From Bacteroidaceae bacterium (GTDB lineage: Bacteria; Bacteroidota; Bacteroidia; Bacteroidales; Bacteroidaceae), in NCBI GenBank assembly GCA_021443405.1, contig JABUUA010000008.1, positions 1 through 21,092 on the forward strand: 21,092 bases of DNA, written 5' to 3'. Shown in pieces: positions 6,477-15,212 of the stretch; the stretch's first letter is position 1, and each line of letters begins with the position of its first letter. Below the pieces are notes generated by a model that was not told where the DNA came from, did no database searches, and worked only from the letters and a program-made list of their open reading frames with translations. The position numbers were made by a program, and so were the translations under genes.

Positions 6477-7592
6477 ATGAAAAGATTCTTTATGACAATC
6501 GTTGCAACCATCACCGCAGTTGCCGGTGCATTTGCTATGGATTACGAGACCGCAAGAGAGCAGGCTTACTACCTGACCGACAAGATGGCCTACGAGTTGA
6601 ACCTCAACGACCAGCAGTACAACGACGCCTATGAAATCAATCTTGACTATCTGCTGTCTGTCAACACGGAGGCTGACATCTTCGCCGATTATTGGGAGTA
6701 CCGCAACAACGACCTGCGCTTCATCCTTCACGACTGGCAGTGGCGCACCTTCATTGCCACGGAATACTTCTTCCGTCCGCTGACTTGGTACAACCATGGA
6801 TGGTATTTCCCCATCTATCATCACTACCATCACGGATACTATTTCTACCATCATCCCATTATCTTCGACACGTACCACGGAGGTCACGGACGCATGCATT
6901 TCCACAACAGCTACTACGGCAACCGTCGTCCCGACTGGCGCGGAGGCATGAGAGGTATGAATCGTTCCATGGTCGGTCACCCCAATGGCAATCGTGGCGG
7001 ACGCTACGGCGGTGGTGAAGTTCGCGGCAACGGCTATCGCTTCGACGCACAGCGCAACGGTGCAGGCCGTGGTAACAATAACATGGGGCGTGGCTCACGC
7101 AACGACATGAACCGCGGCGGCGGCAACATGGGACGTGGCAACGATATGAATCGCGGTGGCAACGACATGAATCGCGGCAGTGGCATGAGCGGTCGCAACG
7201 AGAACAGCCGTGGCAACACGAGCATCAGACCCAACACAATGCAACAGCGCAACGACCAGGCTCGTCCTAACATGAACACCAGTCGCGGCAACTCTTCCAT
7301 AGGCAATAGCCAGATGCGCAGCAGCTCACGCTCTTCCTTCGGCAACAGTTCACGCTCCTACATGGGCTCACAGAACCGCAGTTCCATGGGTAGCCCAAGC
7401 AGAGGCAGCAGCTCGATGAGCAGTTCACGCGGTGGCATGATGGGCGGTTCACGCAGCAGTTCATTCAGCAGCGGCAGCCGAGGCAGCAGCTCTATGGGAG
7501 GCTCACACGGCAGCATGGGCGGCGGCTCACGCGGAGGTTCAATGGGCGGTGGCTCTCGCGGTGGCGGTTCACACGGCGGTGGCAGAAGATAA
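6477..7592 (+). CDS. Secreted His/Tyr-rich and RG-rich low-complexity protein
   Basis: The 371-residue protein has a clear signal peptide (MKRFFMTIVATITAVAGAFA). A predicted helical part at about 25-105 (YYLTDKMAYELNLNDQQYNDAY) faintly recalls the LTxxQ-type helices of CpxP/Spy-like periplasmic proteins. Next is a His/Tyr/Trp-rich stretch at about 103-148 (YHHYHHGYYFYHHP). From about 150 to the end the protein is Gly, Ser, Arg, Asn and Met rich with many RG and RGG units (NMGRGNDMNRGGNDMNRGSG) and should be disordered and strongly basic. No enzyme motif is visible. The composition suggests binding to polyanions or metal, or a surface or matrix role; this is inference. It has its own promoter and ends four bases from the opposing membrane-protein gene. 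Function unknown. Confidence 0.8.
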   Translation: MKRFFMTIVATITAVAGAFAMDYETAREQAYYLTDKMAYELNLNDQQYNDAYEINLDYLLSVNTEADIFADYWEYRNNDLRFILHDWQWRTFIATEYFFRPLTWYNHGWYFPIYHHYHHGYYFYHHPIIFDTYHGGHGRMHFHNSYYGNRRPDWRGGMRGMNRSMVGHPNGNRGGRYGGGEVRGNGYRFDAQRNGAGRGNNNMGRGSRNDMNRGGGNMGRGNDMNRGGNDMNRGSGMSGRNENSRGNTSIRPNTMQQRNDQARPNMNTSRGNSSIGNSQMRSSSRSSFGNSSRSYMGSQNRSSMGSPSRGSSSMSSSRGGMMGGSRSSSFSSGSRGSSSMGGSHGSMGGGSRGGSMGGGSRGGGSHGGGRR

Positions 7593-7596
7593 ACTG

Positions 7597-8730
7597 CTAA
7601 CGGAAGAAATAATACCAATACGATGTACCAAAGAGTGAGTATAAAGCATACGGCTCTTTGGTACTTCTCTTTTGCTCTTCAAAGGCGGCAAAAGACTGTC
7701 GCATCGCTGGCGACAGATAGTCGAAGGTCACATCGGGGTGACGCGCTTCGTAGAGGGTAAGGGCCTCGGCATAAGCACGAGGGAGATACGTTGGTACAGA
7801 GTCGCCAACCCCCAACAACTGCACAAAATCATCGAGACGACGGTCTAAAAGATAGGCCATCAGCAGATAGTCACGTGCCATCGGCTGCTTTGTTGCTGGA
7901 AGAGGCTGAATAATCTCAAGAAACTCTACGGTGCGAATCTTGTCGCCTTTGATATAGCCAAGCAGTCGGCCGCACGCATCAGGTATGTTCCCAATCAGCA
8001 CACTATCCAGCAAGGTTGGAAAAAGCGCCTCACTGCCATCGGGGTGATTAAACTCAAAGAAGCGCTCGCCCAACATTCCTTGACCGGACAAAGCCCATGC
8101 CACCATGGCTGTTTCATGACGCGACGCCTGGTCGTCGAGCGCTGCACACTTCAATATCTCCTCGCCATTTCCCTGCGCCATCGCCTGATTGTTGCGCACA
8201 ATACGTTGCAAGGAATCGTTTGTATTGCTCAGACCGATAGTCAGCACCATGAAAGCGACCTGCATGAACACATTGGGCCAAGCATACGACGAGAAGCCCT
8301 CGTTCTCCTTCGACGAGTCGGGCAACGAAAAACCTATGCTAACCAGCCCAAGAAAGCCAATGGCAAGAGCCAGATATCCCCACCATGAGATGCTGGTCTC
8401 CGCATCCCCCAAAAACGGGAAATGACGGTCGGTGAAGAGTCCCAACAAGATGAACGATGGCATCCAACTGACTGCACGCCAGCGCATGGGCAGTTCACGC
8501 AACAGGCGGTCCACAATAATTCCTAAGAACGTCAGCACTGCTGTGGAGCTGACGGCCGTAAAGATACGGCGATAGACAGTAAGCCCACCCGATAGGAAAT
8601 GTTGCGTCTGCGCCAACTTCACCCATTGGAACTCATAGAGAAAGCAGAAGCAAAACCCAACAAAAAGAAGACCGCAAAGGATGGGAATCCTTTGTGCGGT
8701 CTTCTTCGTTCTTGGATTTGAATACTGCAT
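7597..8730 (-). CDS. DUF6057-like integral membrane protein
   Basis: This 377-residue protein of unknown function has about five hydrophobic segments in its first half (near residues 14-33, 48-75, 87-101, 115-133 and 153-168). A soluble, helix-rich second half (LLMAYLLDRRLDDFVQLL) looks TPR-like, and the end is aromatic (GTSYWYYFFR). The overall plan resembles the Bacteroidota family DUF6057, but I assign this from memory of its layout only. The ATG overlaps the glgB stop as TGATG, implying translational coupling. A terminator-shaped hairpin covers the codons shortly after the start (8706-8662), so expression may be attenuated. The gene ends four bases from the convergent RG-rich gene. An alternative start would have to be a TTG or GTG, as no ATG follows until about residue 82. 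Confidence 0.75.
   Translation of the reverse strand: MQYSNPRTKKTAQRIPILCGLLFVGFCFCFLYEFQWVKLAQTQHFLSGGLTVYRRIFTAVSSTAVLTFLGIIVDRLLRELPMRWRAVSWMPSFILLGLFTDRHFPFLGDAETSISWWGYLALAIGFLGLVSIGFSLPDSSKENEGFSSYAWPNVFMQVAFMVLTIGLSNTNDSLQRIVRNNQAMAQGNGEEILKCAALDDQASRHETAMVAWALSGQGMLGERFFEFNHPDGSEALFPTLLDSVLIGNIPDACGRLLGYIKGDKIRTVEFLEIIQPLPATKQPMARDYLLMAYLLDRRLDDFVQLLGVGDSVPTYLPRAYAEALTLYEARHPDVTFDYLSPAMRQSFAAFEEQKRSTKEPYALYSLFGTSYWYYFFR
8662..8706 (-). terminator. Terminator-shaped hairpin inside the start of the DUF6057-like gene
   Basis: Read on the minus strand, an arm of about 18 pairs (AAGAAGACCG, then CAAAGGAT) folds back onto ATCCTTTG and CGGTCTTCTT, with one two-base bulge and a loop of four bases or so. 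A run of T follows (complement of 8662-8666). This has the form of a Rho-independent terminator for glgB, yet it lies about 25 bases inside the next reading frame. It is asymmetric: the plus-strand side lacks a T tract. Confidence 0.6.
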
Positions 8731-10841
8731 CAGTCCTTCTTATACCGCAGCACACATGCACTGCGAGCAGGTATGTAGAGTTTCAACCAACCTTTACCAT
8801 CCTTACTGAGCATGCCGTCCCAGTTGGTAAAGTGTACAATGGAGTCGTCATTGAGCCCGTGACCGCCAAACTTCGTGTCGTCCGTATTGAGCACATACAC
8901 AAAACTTCCTTCCGGAACCATGAAGCCATAGCCGTCGTACGAGCGGTTGGGACTGAAATTGAAGAAGAAATAAAGGTCGCCACGGCGGAACGCGAGTACT
9001 TGGTCGCCGTCGTTGTGCCAAATCTCCACGATGGCAGTGCGCTGAACACTCTTCTCACTCTTGAGAACATCAAGCATCGCCTTATCGAAATCGCCCAGAT
9101 AATGGAAGCACAATTCCGGGTTATCGACCAGATTCCACTGGCGACGTGCATACTTGTGACTCCAGCCATTGCCTTCGCGGGGGAAGTCTATCCATTCGGG
9201 ATGACCGAACTCGTTACCCATGAAATTCAGATAACCACCATTGATGGTACTGGCCGTGAGAAGTCGTATCATCTTGTGCAAGGCGATACCACGTTCAACC
9301 ACATACGTCTCGTCGCCTTTCTTGAAATGCCAGTACATATCGGCATCGACAAGGCGGAAGATGATGGTCTTATCGCCCACCAAAGCCTGATCGTGACTCT
9401 CGCAATAGGAAATGGTCTTCTCGTCGGCGCGCCGATTCTTCACTTCCCAGAACATGCTTGAGGGTTTCCACTCCTCATCCTTCAGTTCTTTGATGGTCTT
9501 AATCCAATAATCGGGCACGTTCATGGCCATGCGATAATCGAAGCCATAACCGCCATCGGCAAAAGGAACAGCCAAACCGGGCATGCCGCTCACCTCCTCA
9601 GCAATGGTAATAGCATAGGGGTTAACCGTATGAATCAGTTCATTGGCCAGGGTGAGATAGCAGATGGCATTATCGTCCTGATGACCATTATAATAATCTC
9701 CATAACCGCCAAACGACTCGCCCAATCCATGACTATAATAGAGCATCGACGTTACGCCATCGAAACGGAAGCCGTCGAAATGGTACTCCTCAAGCCAATA
9801 TTTGCAGTTCGAGAGAAGGAAATGTAGCACCTCGTTCTTGCCATAGTCAAAGCAAAGACTATCCCAGGCAGGGTGCTCGCGACGCCCGCCTTCATAGAAG
9901 TACTGACAAGGATCACCAGCTAAATTGCCGATGCCTTCCATTTCATTCTTGACAGCATGGCTGTGGACGATATCCATAACCACAGCGATACCCGCCTCAT
10001 GAGCCGCGTCAATCAGCGATTTCAGTTCCTCAGGTGTACCGAAACGGCTACTGGCTGCAAAGAAATTACTTACATGATAGCCAAAACTTCCATAGTACGG
10101 ATGCTCCTGAATGGCCATAATCTGGATGCAGTTGTAACCATCGGCGACCACACGTGGCAGGACGTTGTCTCGGAATTCCAAATAGGTTCCCACCTTCTCT
10201 GCATCCTGTCCCATTCCAATATGGCACTCATAGATGAGCAAAGGATTCTTATTCACCTTGAACTTCTTGGTCTTCCAAGCATACGGTTCCTCGGGACACC
10301 AAATCTGAGCACTGAAGATTTTTGTGGTTTCATCCTGCACCACGCGATTGGCCCACGCTGGAATGCGCTCTCCCTGACCACCTTCCCAATGAACACTCAT
10401 CTTGAAGAGGTCACCGTGTTTCAGAGCCTTAGCGGGAAGGACTATCTCCCAATTGCCGGTCTTCTTGATGCGTTTCATGGCGTATTTAGGACGTTCTGTC
10501 CAGTCGTTGAAATCGCCAACAAGAAAAATTTCGGTAGCATTGGGAGCCCATTCACGAATGACCCAATCGCCTTTTTCCGTACGATGCACACCAAAATAAA
10601 GGTAACCACTCGCAAAATCGGTAAGCGTAATTTTACCGTCGCCCGTAAGTTCCTGCAGTTTATGCGTAATCATCTGATGACGACCGCGGATAGCATCGGC
10701 ATACTCTTGCAGGTATTTGTCGTTTCTCAACAATTTCAGAGGCTCAATTTCCTGCGGGCTCTTCTTTGTTGATTTCTTAGCTTTCGACTCTTTTTTTGCA
10801 GTAGCAGGAGCCTTCGCTGTTTTCTTGGTGGTTGAGGCCAT
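8730..10841 (-). CDS. glgB: 1,4-alpha-glucan branching enzyme, eukaryote-like GH13_8 type
   Basis: This cytosolic enzyme cuts alpha-1,4 glucan chains and rejoins them as alpha-1,6 branches in glycogen synthesis. Of 703 residues, a CBM48-type N-terminal domain lies at about 75-185 (REWAPNATEIFLVGDFNDW). The GH13 barrel contains VVMDIVHSH (287-295), FRFDGVTSMLYYSHG with nucleophile Asp361, AEEVSGMPG with acid/base Glu415, and ESHDQALVGDKT with Asp484. The forms SMLYYSHG and SHDQALVGDK are those of GBE1-like rather than E. coli-like enzymes. Residues 1-28 form an extra Lys/Ala/Thr-rich basic tail (ten lysines) outside the usual domain. It lies 16 bases after the MORN gene and overlaps the next gene by one base, so the three appear to form one operon. 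Confidence 0.97.
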   Translation of the reverse strand: MASTTKKTAKAPATAKKESKAKKSTKKSPQEIEPLKLLRNDKYLQEYADAIRGRHQMITHKLQELTGDGKITLTDFASGYLYFGVHRTEKGDWVIREWAPNATEIFLVGDFNDWTERPKYAMKRIKKTGNWEIVLPAKALKHGDLFKMSVHWEGGQGERIPAWANRVVQDETTKIFSAQIWCPEEPYAWKTKKFKVNKNPLLIYECHIGMGQDAEKVGTYLEFRDNVLPRVVADGYNCIQIMAIQEHPYYGSFGYHVSNFFAASSRFGTPEELKSLIDAAHEAGIAVVMDIVHSHAVKNEMEGIGNLAGDPCQYFYEGGRREHPAWDSLCFDYGKNEVLHFLLSNCKYWLEEYHFDGFRFDGVTSMLYYSHGLGESFGGYGDYYNGHQDDNAICYLTLANELIHTVNPYAITIAEEVSGMPGLAVPFADGGYGFDYRMAMNVPDYWIKTIKELKDEEWKPSSMFWEVKNRRADEKTISYCESHDQALVGDKTIIFRLVDADMYWHFKKGDETYVVERGIALHKMIRLLTASTINGGYLNFMGNEFGHPEWIDFPREGNGWSHKYARRQWNLVDNPELCFHYLGDFDKAMLDVLKSEKSVQRTAIVEIWHNDGDQVLAFRRGDLYFFFNFSPNRSYDGYGFMVPEGSFVYVLNTDDTKFGGHGLNDDSIVHFTNWDGMLSKDGKGWLKLYIPARSACVLRYKKD

Positions 10842-10857
10842 AATATTAAATTTAAGA

Positions 10858-11970
10858 TTATTGTTCTATATCATGCAGGAAGACCGCCTTGCGCGAGGTG
10901 GAACCCTGGCGCACTTTAAACTCGCCTTCCTTCAAATCATTCTTGAAACTGCCTTCGTAACTGACGCCTTGAGCATCCTCATAAACGCCATGACCATGCT
11001 TCTGACCAGACTGGAACGCGCCTTTATACTTAGCACCTTCCGCCTCGCGAAGAATACCTTCGCCGTCCATGAGACCATTTTTCCAGCCTCCATCATACAC
11101 AGTGCCATTGCTCCAAGTGTACTTGCCCCGGCCATCTTGCTTGCCGGCACGCCATTGGCCTGTATAGGTAGCGCCGCCATGCCACGTGAAAGTGCCCATG
11201 CCATCAGGTTCACCTTCCTTGTAATGCCCAACGTATTTATCGCCATTGGCAAAGGTTGAGATGCCATCGCCAGAGCGTTGTCCGTCCACAAAGCCACCTT
11301 CGTAACGGTCGCCATTAGCATAAGAGTAGATGCCACGACCATTGTAAACGCCGTTCACCCAATCGCCCGTATACTCGTCGCCGGAGACATAATGGAAGGT
11401 GCCACGCCCCACCATCTTATTGGCTCGCCACTCACCATCGTAGAAACTACCATCGGCCCACATGAACTTTCCTCGACCAGTCTTTTGGTCATTTTGCCAA
11501 CTGCCTACATACGTTGAACCGTCGGCATAGGTGTAAGTACCGATTCCTTCGCGCACATCGTTTTTCCAGTTACCACGATAGGTGTCACCGTTGTAGTAAT
11601 ACATCGTTCCCTGACCGTGCTGCGTGTCACGATACCAAAGACCGTCGTATTTATTATTATTCTTAAAATAGTAGGTTCCCTTGCCGTGCTGATGGTTTTG
11701 AAGCCACTCGCCTTCGTATTTCTCACCATCGGTAAATTGATAAACGCCAAAGCCTTCGCGAAGACCTTTGGCATATTTGCCTGTGTGCGTATCACCATTT
11801 CGGAATTGCGTCGTGCCCTGTCCCCAAGGTTTTCCCTTGAACAATTCACCTTGATAAAGAGCACCATCAGAGAAAGTATAGGTGCCCACGGTGATTCCCT
11901 GGGCTTGACTATGTAGCACAGATAGTGAAAACAAAAAGGAACATACAATGGTTTTTATCGTCATTCTCAT
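10858..11970 (-). CDS. Exported MORN-repeat protein
   Basis: The 370-residue product is almost wholly MORN repeats. A signal peptide (MRMTIKTIVCSFLFSLSVLHSQAQ) is followed by about fourteen units of 23 residues with the pattern YxGxWxxGxxxGxGxxxxxxG, for example TYVGSWQNDQKTGRGKFMW. The reading frame is open upstream to a TTG at 12000, but that overlaps the promoter box, so I place the start at the ATG at 11970; the ATG at 11964 is an alternative. MORN repeats form elongated beta sheets, with roles in protein, lipid or glycan contacts depending on the protein. No catalytic domain is attached. It is the first gene of the glgB operon by strand and spacing. A link to glycogen is not expected for an exported protein, so the pairing may only be transcriptional. 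Confidence 0.9.
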   Translation of the reverse strand: MRMTIKTIVCSFLFSLSVLHSQAQGITVGTYTFSDGALYQGELFKGKPWGQGTTQFRNGDTHTGKYAKGLREGFGVYQFTDGEKYEGEWLQNHQHGKGTYYFKNNNKYDGLWYRDTQHGQGTMYYYNGDTYRGNWKNDVREGIGTYTYADGSTYVGSWQNDQKTGRGKFMWADGSFYDGEWRANKMVGRGTFHYVSGDEYTGDWVNGVYNGRGIYSYANGDRYEGGFVDGQRSGDGISTFANGDKYVGHYKEGEPDGMGTFTWHGGATYTGQWRAGKQDGRGKYTWSNGTVYDGGWKNGLMDGEGILREAEGAKYKGAFQSGQKHGHGVYEDAQGVSYEGSFKNDLKEGEFKVRQGSTSRKAVFLHDIEQ

Positions 11971-11989
11971 GTGTTTCAATAGGTTTTCA

Positions 11990-12021
11990 CAAAGATACAA
12001 AAACTTGTGTTATAGAACAAA
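11990..12021 (-). promoter_or_regulatory. Promoter of the MORN-glgB-DUF6057 unit
   Basis: On the minus strand TTTG (12021-12018), a 20-base spacer and TATCTTTG (11997-11990) form a full Bacteroidota promoter. The -33 element abuts the kdsB stop codon (12024-12022), so the promoter sits immediately behind that gene. The predicted leader is about 14 bases. Confidence 0.75.
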
Positions 12022-12774
12022 TTATTTCGCTATTTTTAAGTATTCCTCAGCCTTTGCCAGATCTTCCGGCGTGTCTATGCCGATGGTTTCGACTTCGCTC
12101 ATGCCCACCTTTATGACATAGCCATGTTCCAGCCACCGGAGTTGCTCCAGACTCTCCGCACGCTCCAGCACTCCTTGGGGGAGGTTGGTTATTTCACGAA
12201 GTGTGTTCACCCGATAAGCATAGAGTCCGATATGCTTGTAATAAGTCTGTTGCGACAGCCAGTCCTGCGGGGCGACACCGCGTAAATAGGGAACTACGCT
12301 ACGACTGAAATAGAGGGCATGGCCCTTCGCATCCACCACCACCTTAGGGGAGTTGGGATTTTGTAAAGCTTCCAATCCATCTGCAACGGTAAATGGTTTT
12401 ACCAACGTGGCAATGTCGGTAGTCGCATCGTCGAAGCACTGACGTATGGCCTGCAACTGTTGCGGTTGGATGAAGGGTTCATCACCTTGCACATTGACCA
12501 CAACATCGTATTCAGCACCACACTTTTGATAGGCCTCGTAACAACGGTCTGTACCGCTCCGATGCTCCGCACTCGTCATAATGGCTCGGCCGCCGAATGA
12601 CTCAACCGTCTGTTTAATGCGCTCGTCATCAGTAGCCACCACCGCGTCATCAAACTCACCATATACTTGTTCATACACTCTTTGAATCACCGGTTTACCA
12701 CCGAGCAACGCCAATGGCTTGCCGGGGAAGCGAGTAGATGCATAACGAGCAGGTATGATTCCTATAAATTTCAT
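12022..12774 (-). CDS. kdsB: CMP-KDO synthetase (3-deoxy-manno-octulosonate cytidylyltransferase)
   Basis: This cytosolic enzyme activates KDO with CTP to CMP-KDO for the LPS inner core. The 250-residue length is normal. The nucleotide-binding N-terminus IIPARYASTRFPGKPL is at residues 6-21, AVVATDDERI at 44-53, the conserved VNVQGDEPFI at 93-102 with the metal-binding Asp, and VETIGIDTPEDL near the end, all as in KdsB. The ATG at 12774 starts directly with the sugar-nucleotide fold. It follows the PBP1A gene after 15 bases on the same strand and so probably shares its promoter, placing two envelope genes in one transcript. Confidence 0.97.
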   Translation of the reverse strand: MKFIGIIPARYASTRFPGKPLALLGGKPVIQRVYEQVYGEFDDAVVATDDERIKQTVESFGGRAIMTSAEHRSGTDRCYEAYQKCGAEYDVVVNVQGDEPFIQPQQLQAIRQCFDDATTDIATLVKPFTVADGLEALQNPNSPKVVVDAKGHALYFSRSVVPYLRGVAPQDWLSQQTYYKHIGLYAYRVNTLREITNLPQGVLERAESLEQLRWLEHGYVIKVGMSEVETIGIDTPEDLAKAEEYLKIAK

Positions 12775-12789
12775 GTCGTCCGTTCTCCG

Positions 12790-15186
12790 TTATAAGTTCA
12801 GCAAATCGTGCAGCAATGATTCCACAAACCCAGGTTCTTCCTCCTCTGCGTTATCGTCGGGCTTGTCACCGTCGTCCATCACGCCACTACCACAAACATC
12901 AAAATCAGCAGGAAACGTAAAACTTTCATAAGGAGAATAGCCCAGACGAGGGTCGGCAAACACCTTTTTAAGGAACAGCGCCGCAATGGGGAGCGCCGAA
13001 CTTGCGCCCTGACCGTTGGCCATGCTGTTAAAATGAATCTTCCGTTCTTCTCCGCCTACCCAAGCACCGAACGTCAGACGAGGCGTATAGCCCACAAACC
13101 AACCATCGGAATTATCGTTGGTCGTTCCCGTCTTTCCTGCCATGTCGCACGTCAAGCCATATCGGCTCCGCATACGCTGGCCCGTGCCCGAATTGATGAC
13201 GCCTTGCATGAGTGTAATCATCTTATACGCAGCATCCTCCGACAGCACGTCACGCGTATCATTCTCATCGTAAGGATTCTTTTTCACTTGGAGGTCGCTC
13301 AGATTCGCAACCACCTTGCCATCGCTGTCCACAATCTTCGTGACAAACACCGGCTGACAACGCGTTCCTCCTTTGGGGAAGGCGGTATAAGCCGTCACCA
13401 TCTCCAACACACTCACGTCACAAGTACCCAGACACAGGGGAAGAACAGCGTCAATGTCACGGTTCTTCACGCCGAACCTATGAATATATTTCACTAACAA
13501 GGCGGGGCTGAGTTGGTTAAGCAGATAGGCCGACACCCAGTTGTTACTTTGTGCTAACGCCCATTGCAGGGTGACCATTTCCCCTACCCGACTTTTACTA
13601 CTATTACGCGGCGTCCACGGTTTGCCGCCGGACATATAAGTGCGGGGTTCGTTCGGGGCAACATCGCAGGGGCTCCACCCGTTCTCCATCGCCATCGCAT
13701 ACAGATAGGGTTTGATGGTACTGCCGACCTGTCGTCGTCCTTGCGAAGCCATGTCGTATTGGAAATGGGCATAATCGACTCCACCCACATAAGCCTTGAC
13801 ATATCCCCGCTCGTTATCCATACACACAAACCCCGTCCGCAGGAATCCGCGATAATGACGGATGCTGTCCATCGGAGTCATCACTGTGTCGCGCTCACCC
13901 TTGGTGGTGAACACTGTCATTTCCACGGGATTATTGAACACATCGTTGATTTCGGCGTCGGTGTATCCCGCCGCCTTCATCGTCACGTAACGGCCACTTT
14001 GCTGTTTGGCGCGCTCCATCAACTGGCGTGCTTCGCTGTAATCCACGTTGTTGCCGTAAGGCGCATTGCGCGTGCCGCGGCGTTCCTTATCGAAGAGCGG
14101 TTGCAACGTCTTCATCACATGAGAATAGGCAGCCTCCTCGGCATAGCGTTGCATACGGCTGTCGATGGCGGTGTAAACCTTCAACCCATCTTGATAAATA
14201 TCATAAGGCCGTCCGGTCTTGGGGTTGATGTTTTTCTCACACCATCCGTACAAGGGGTCCAACTGCCAGGCAAGACTGTCCTCGTAGAACTTCTGTCCTT
14301 GCCATGAAGCGTAGTGACTTCTCACGGGTTCCTTGGCCGTCAGCACCACTCGCAAATACTCGCGCAAATAAGTGGCATTGCCATCCTTGTGATCCTGCAC
14401 ATGGAAATTGAGGAGCAGTGTGTCGGCTTTGCAAGAGTCGGCCACCGCGGACGTCAGATACTGGGCGCGCTCCATTTGCTGCAGCACCGTGTTTCGACGG
14501 AATTTGGCTCGTTCCGGGTAACGACGAGGATTGTAATAGCTGGGATTCTTGCACATTCCGATGAGCACAGCGCTCTCGTTAATGGTCAAGTCCTTCGGCA
14601 ATTTATTGAAGTAAGTTTTCGCCGCCGTCTTGATTCCAACGGCATTATGCAAGAAATCGAAATAGTTGAGATAAAGCGTGATGATTTCCTGCTTGGTGTA
14701 ATAACGCTCCAGATTCACAGCGATGACCCACTCTATCGGTTTCTGGAGCAAGCGTTCCATCACATTGGAAGCCTTCTCACTATAGAGTTGCTTGGCCAAC
14801 TGCTGAGTGATGGTGCTGCCGCCGCCGGCACTTTTTTGGCGGAACAGTCCGCGCTTGACCACCGCACGAAACAAGGCACGGAAATCCACGCCGCTATGCT
14901 CATAGAAGCGCTCGTCCTCCGTGGCCACGAGCGCCTGCACCAGATAAGGCGAGAGTTCGTCGTAATTGACAAACACGCGATTGGCGCGGCTATAACTCCA
15001 GGTGCCCAGCAATTCGCCGTCGTCCGACAGCACTTGGCTGGCATATTTGTCCACAGGATTCTGCAGTTGTTCGATATCAGGCATATAACCTATAGCGCCC
15101 GTGCTTATCAGATAGAAAGCACCTCCCACAGTAGCTACTGTCAAGAAGAAGAGCGTCCACAGGCATATAAAGAATTTCTTACGCAT
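12790..15186 (-). CDS. mrcA: Class A penicillin-binding protein (PBP1A type)
   Basis: This bifunctional peptidoglycan synthase is anchored by one N-terminal helix (residues 5-27). The GT51 glycosyltransferase domain shows ATEDERFYEHSGVD with catalytic Glu90, and GGSTITQQLAKQLYSE at 122-137. The transpeptidase domain shows all three penicillin-binding motifs: STIK with active Ser489 and Lys492, SNN at 547-549, and KTG at 685-687. At 798 residues it is typical for the PBP1A/PonA group; whether it is PBP1A or another class A paralogue cannot be decided here. The C-terminus is acidic (DDGDKPDDNAEEEEPG), beyond the transpeptidase fold. It is first in a unit with kdsB. Confidence 0.95.
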   Translation of the reverse strand: MRKKFFICLWTLFFLTVATVGGAFYLISTGAIGYMPDIEQLQNPVDKYASQVLSDDGELLGTWSYSRANRVFVNYDELSPYLVQALVATEDERFYEHSGVDFRALFRAVVKRGLFRQKSAGGGSTITQQLAKQLYSEKASNVMERLLQKPIEWVIAVNLERYYTKQEIITLYLNYFDFLHNAVGIKTAAKTYFNKLPKDLTINESAVLIGMCKNPSYYNPRRYPERAKFRRNTVLQQMERAQYLTSAVADSCKADTLLLNFHVQDHKDGNATYLREYLRVVLTAKEPVRSHYASWQGQKFYEDSLAWQLDPLYGWCEKNINPKTGRPYDIYQDGLKVYTAIDSRMQRYAEEAAYSHVMKTLQPLFDKERRGTRNAPYGNNVDYSEARQLMERAKQQSGRYVTMKAAGYTDAEINDVFNNPVEMTVFTTKGERDTVMTPMDSIRHYRGFLRTGFVCMDNERGYVKAYVGGVDYAHFQYDMASQGRRQVGSTIKPYLYAMAMENGWSPCDVAPNEPRTYMSGGKPWTPRNSSKSRVGEMVTLQWALAQSNNWVSAYLLNQLSPALLVKYIHRFGVKNRDIDAVLPLCLGTCDVSVLEMVTAYTAFPKGGTRCQPVFVTKIVDSDGKVVANLSDLQVKKNPYDENDTRDVLSEDAAYKMITLMQGVINSGTGQRMRSRYGLTCDMAGKTGTTNDNSDGWFVGYTPRLTFGAWVGGEERKIHFNSMANGQGASSALPIAALFLKKVFADPRLGYSPYESFTFPADFDVCGSGVMDDGDKPDDNAEEEEPGFVESLLHDLLNL

Positions 15187-15212
15187 CTTTCACTCATTAG
15201 ACGATGAACACA

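Noticed and set aside
11000..11950. CRISPR-like or tandem DNA repeat with a period near 69 bases
   Set aside because: The periodicity comes from the 23-residue MORN units of a coding sequence and lacks identical repeats with unique spacers.
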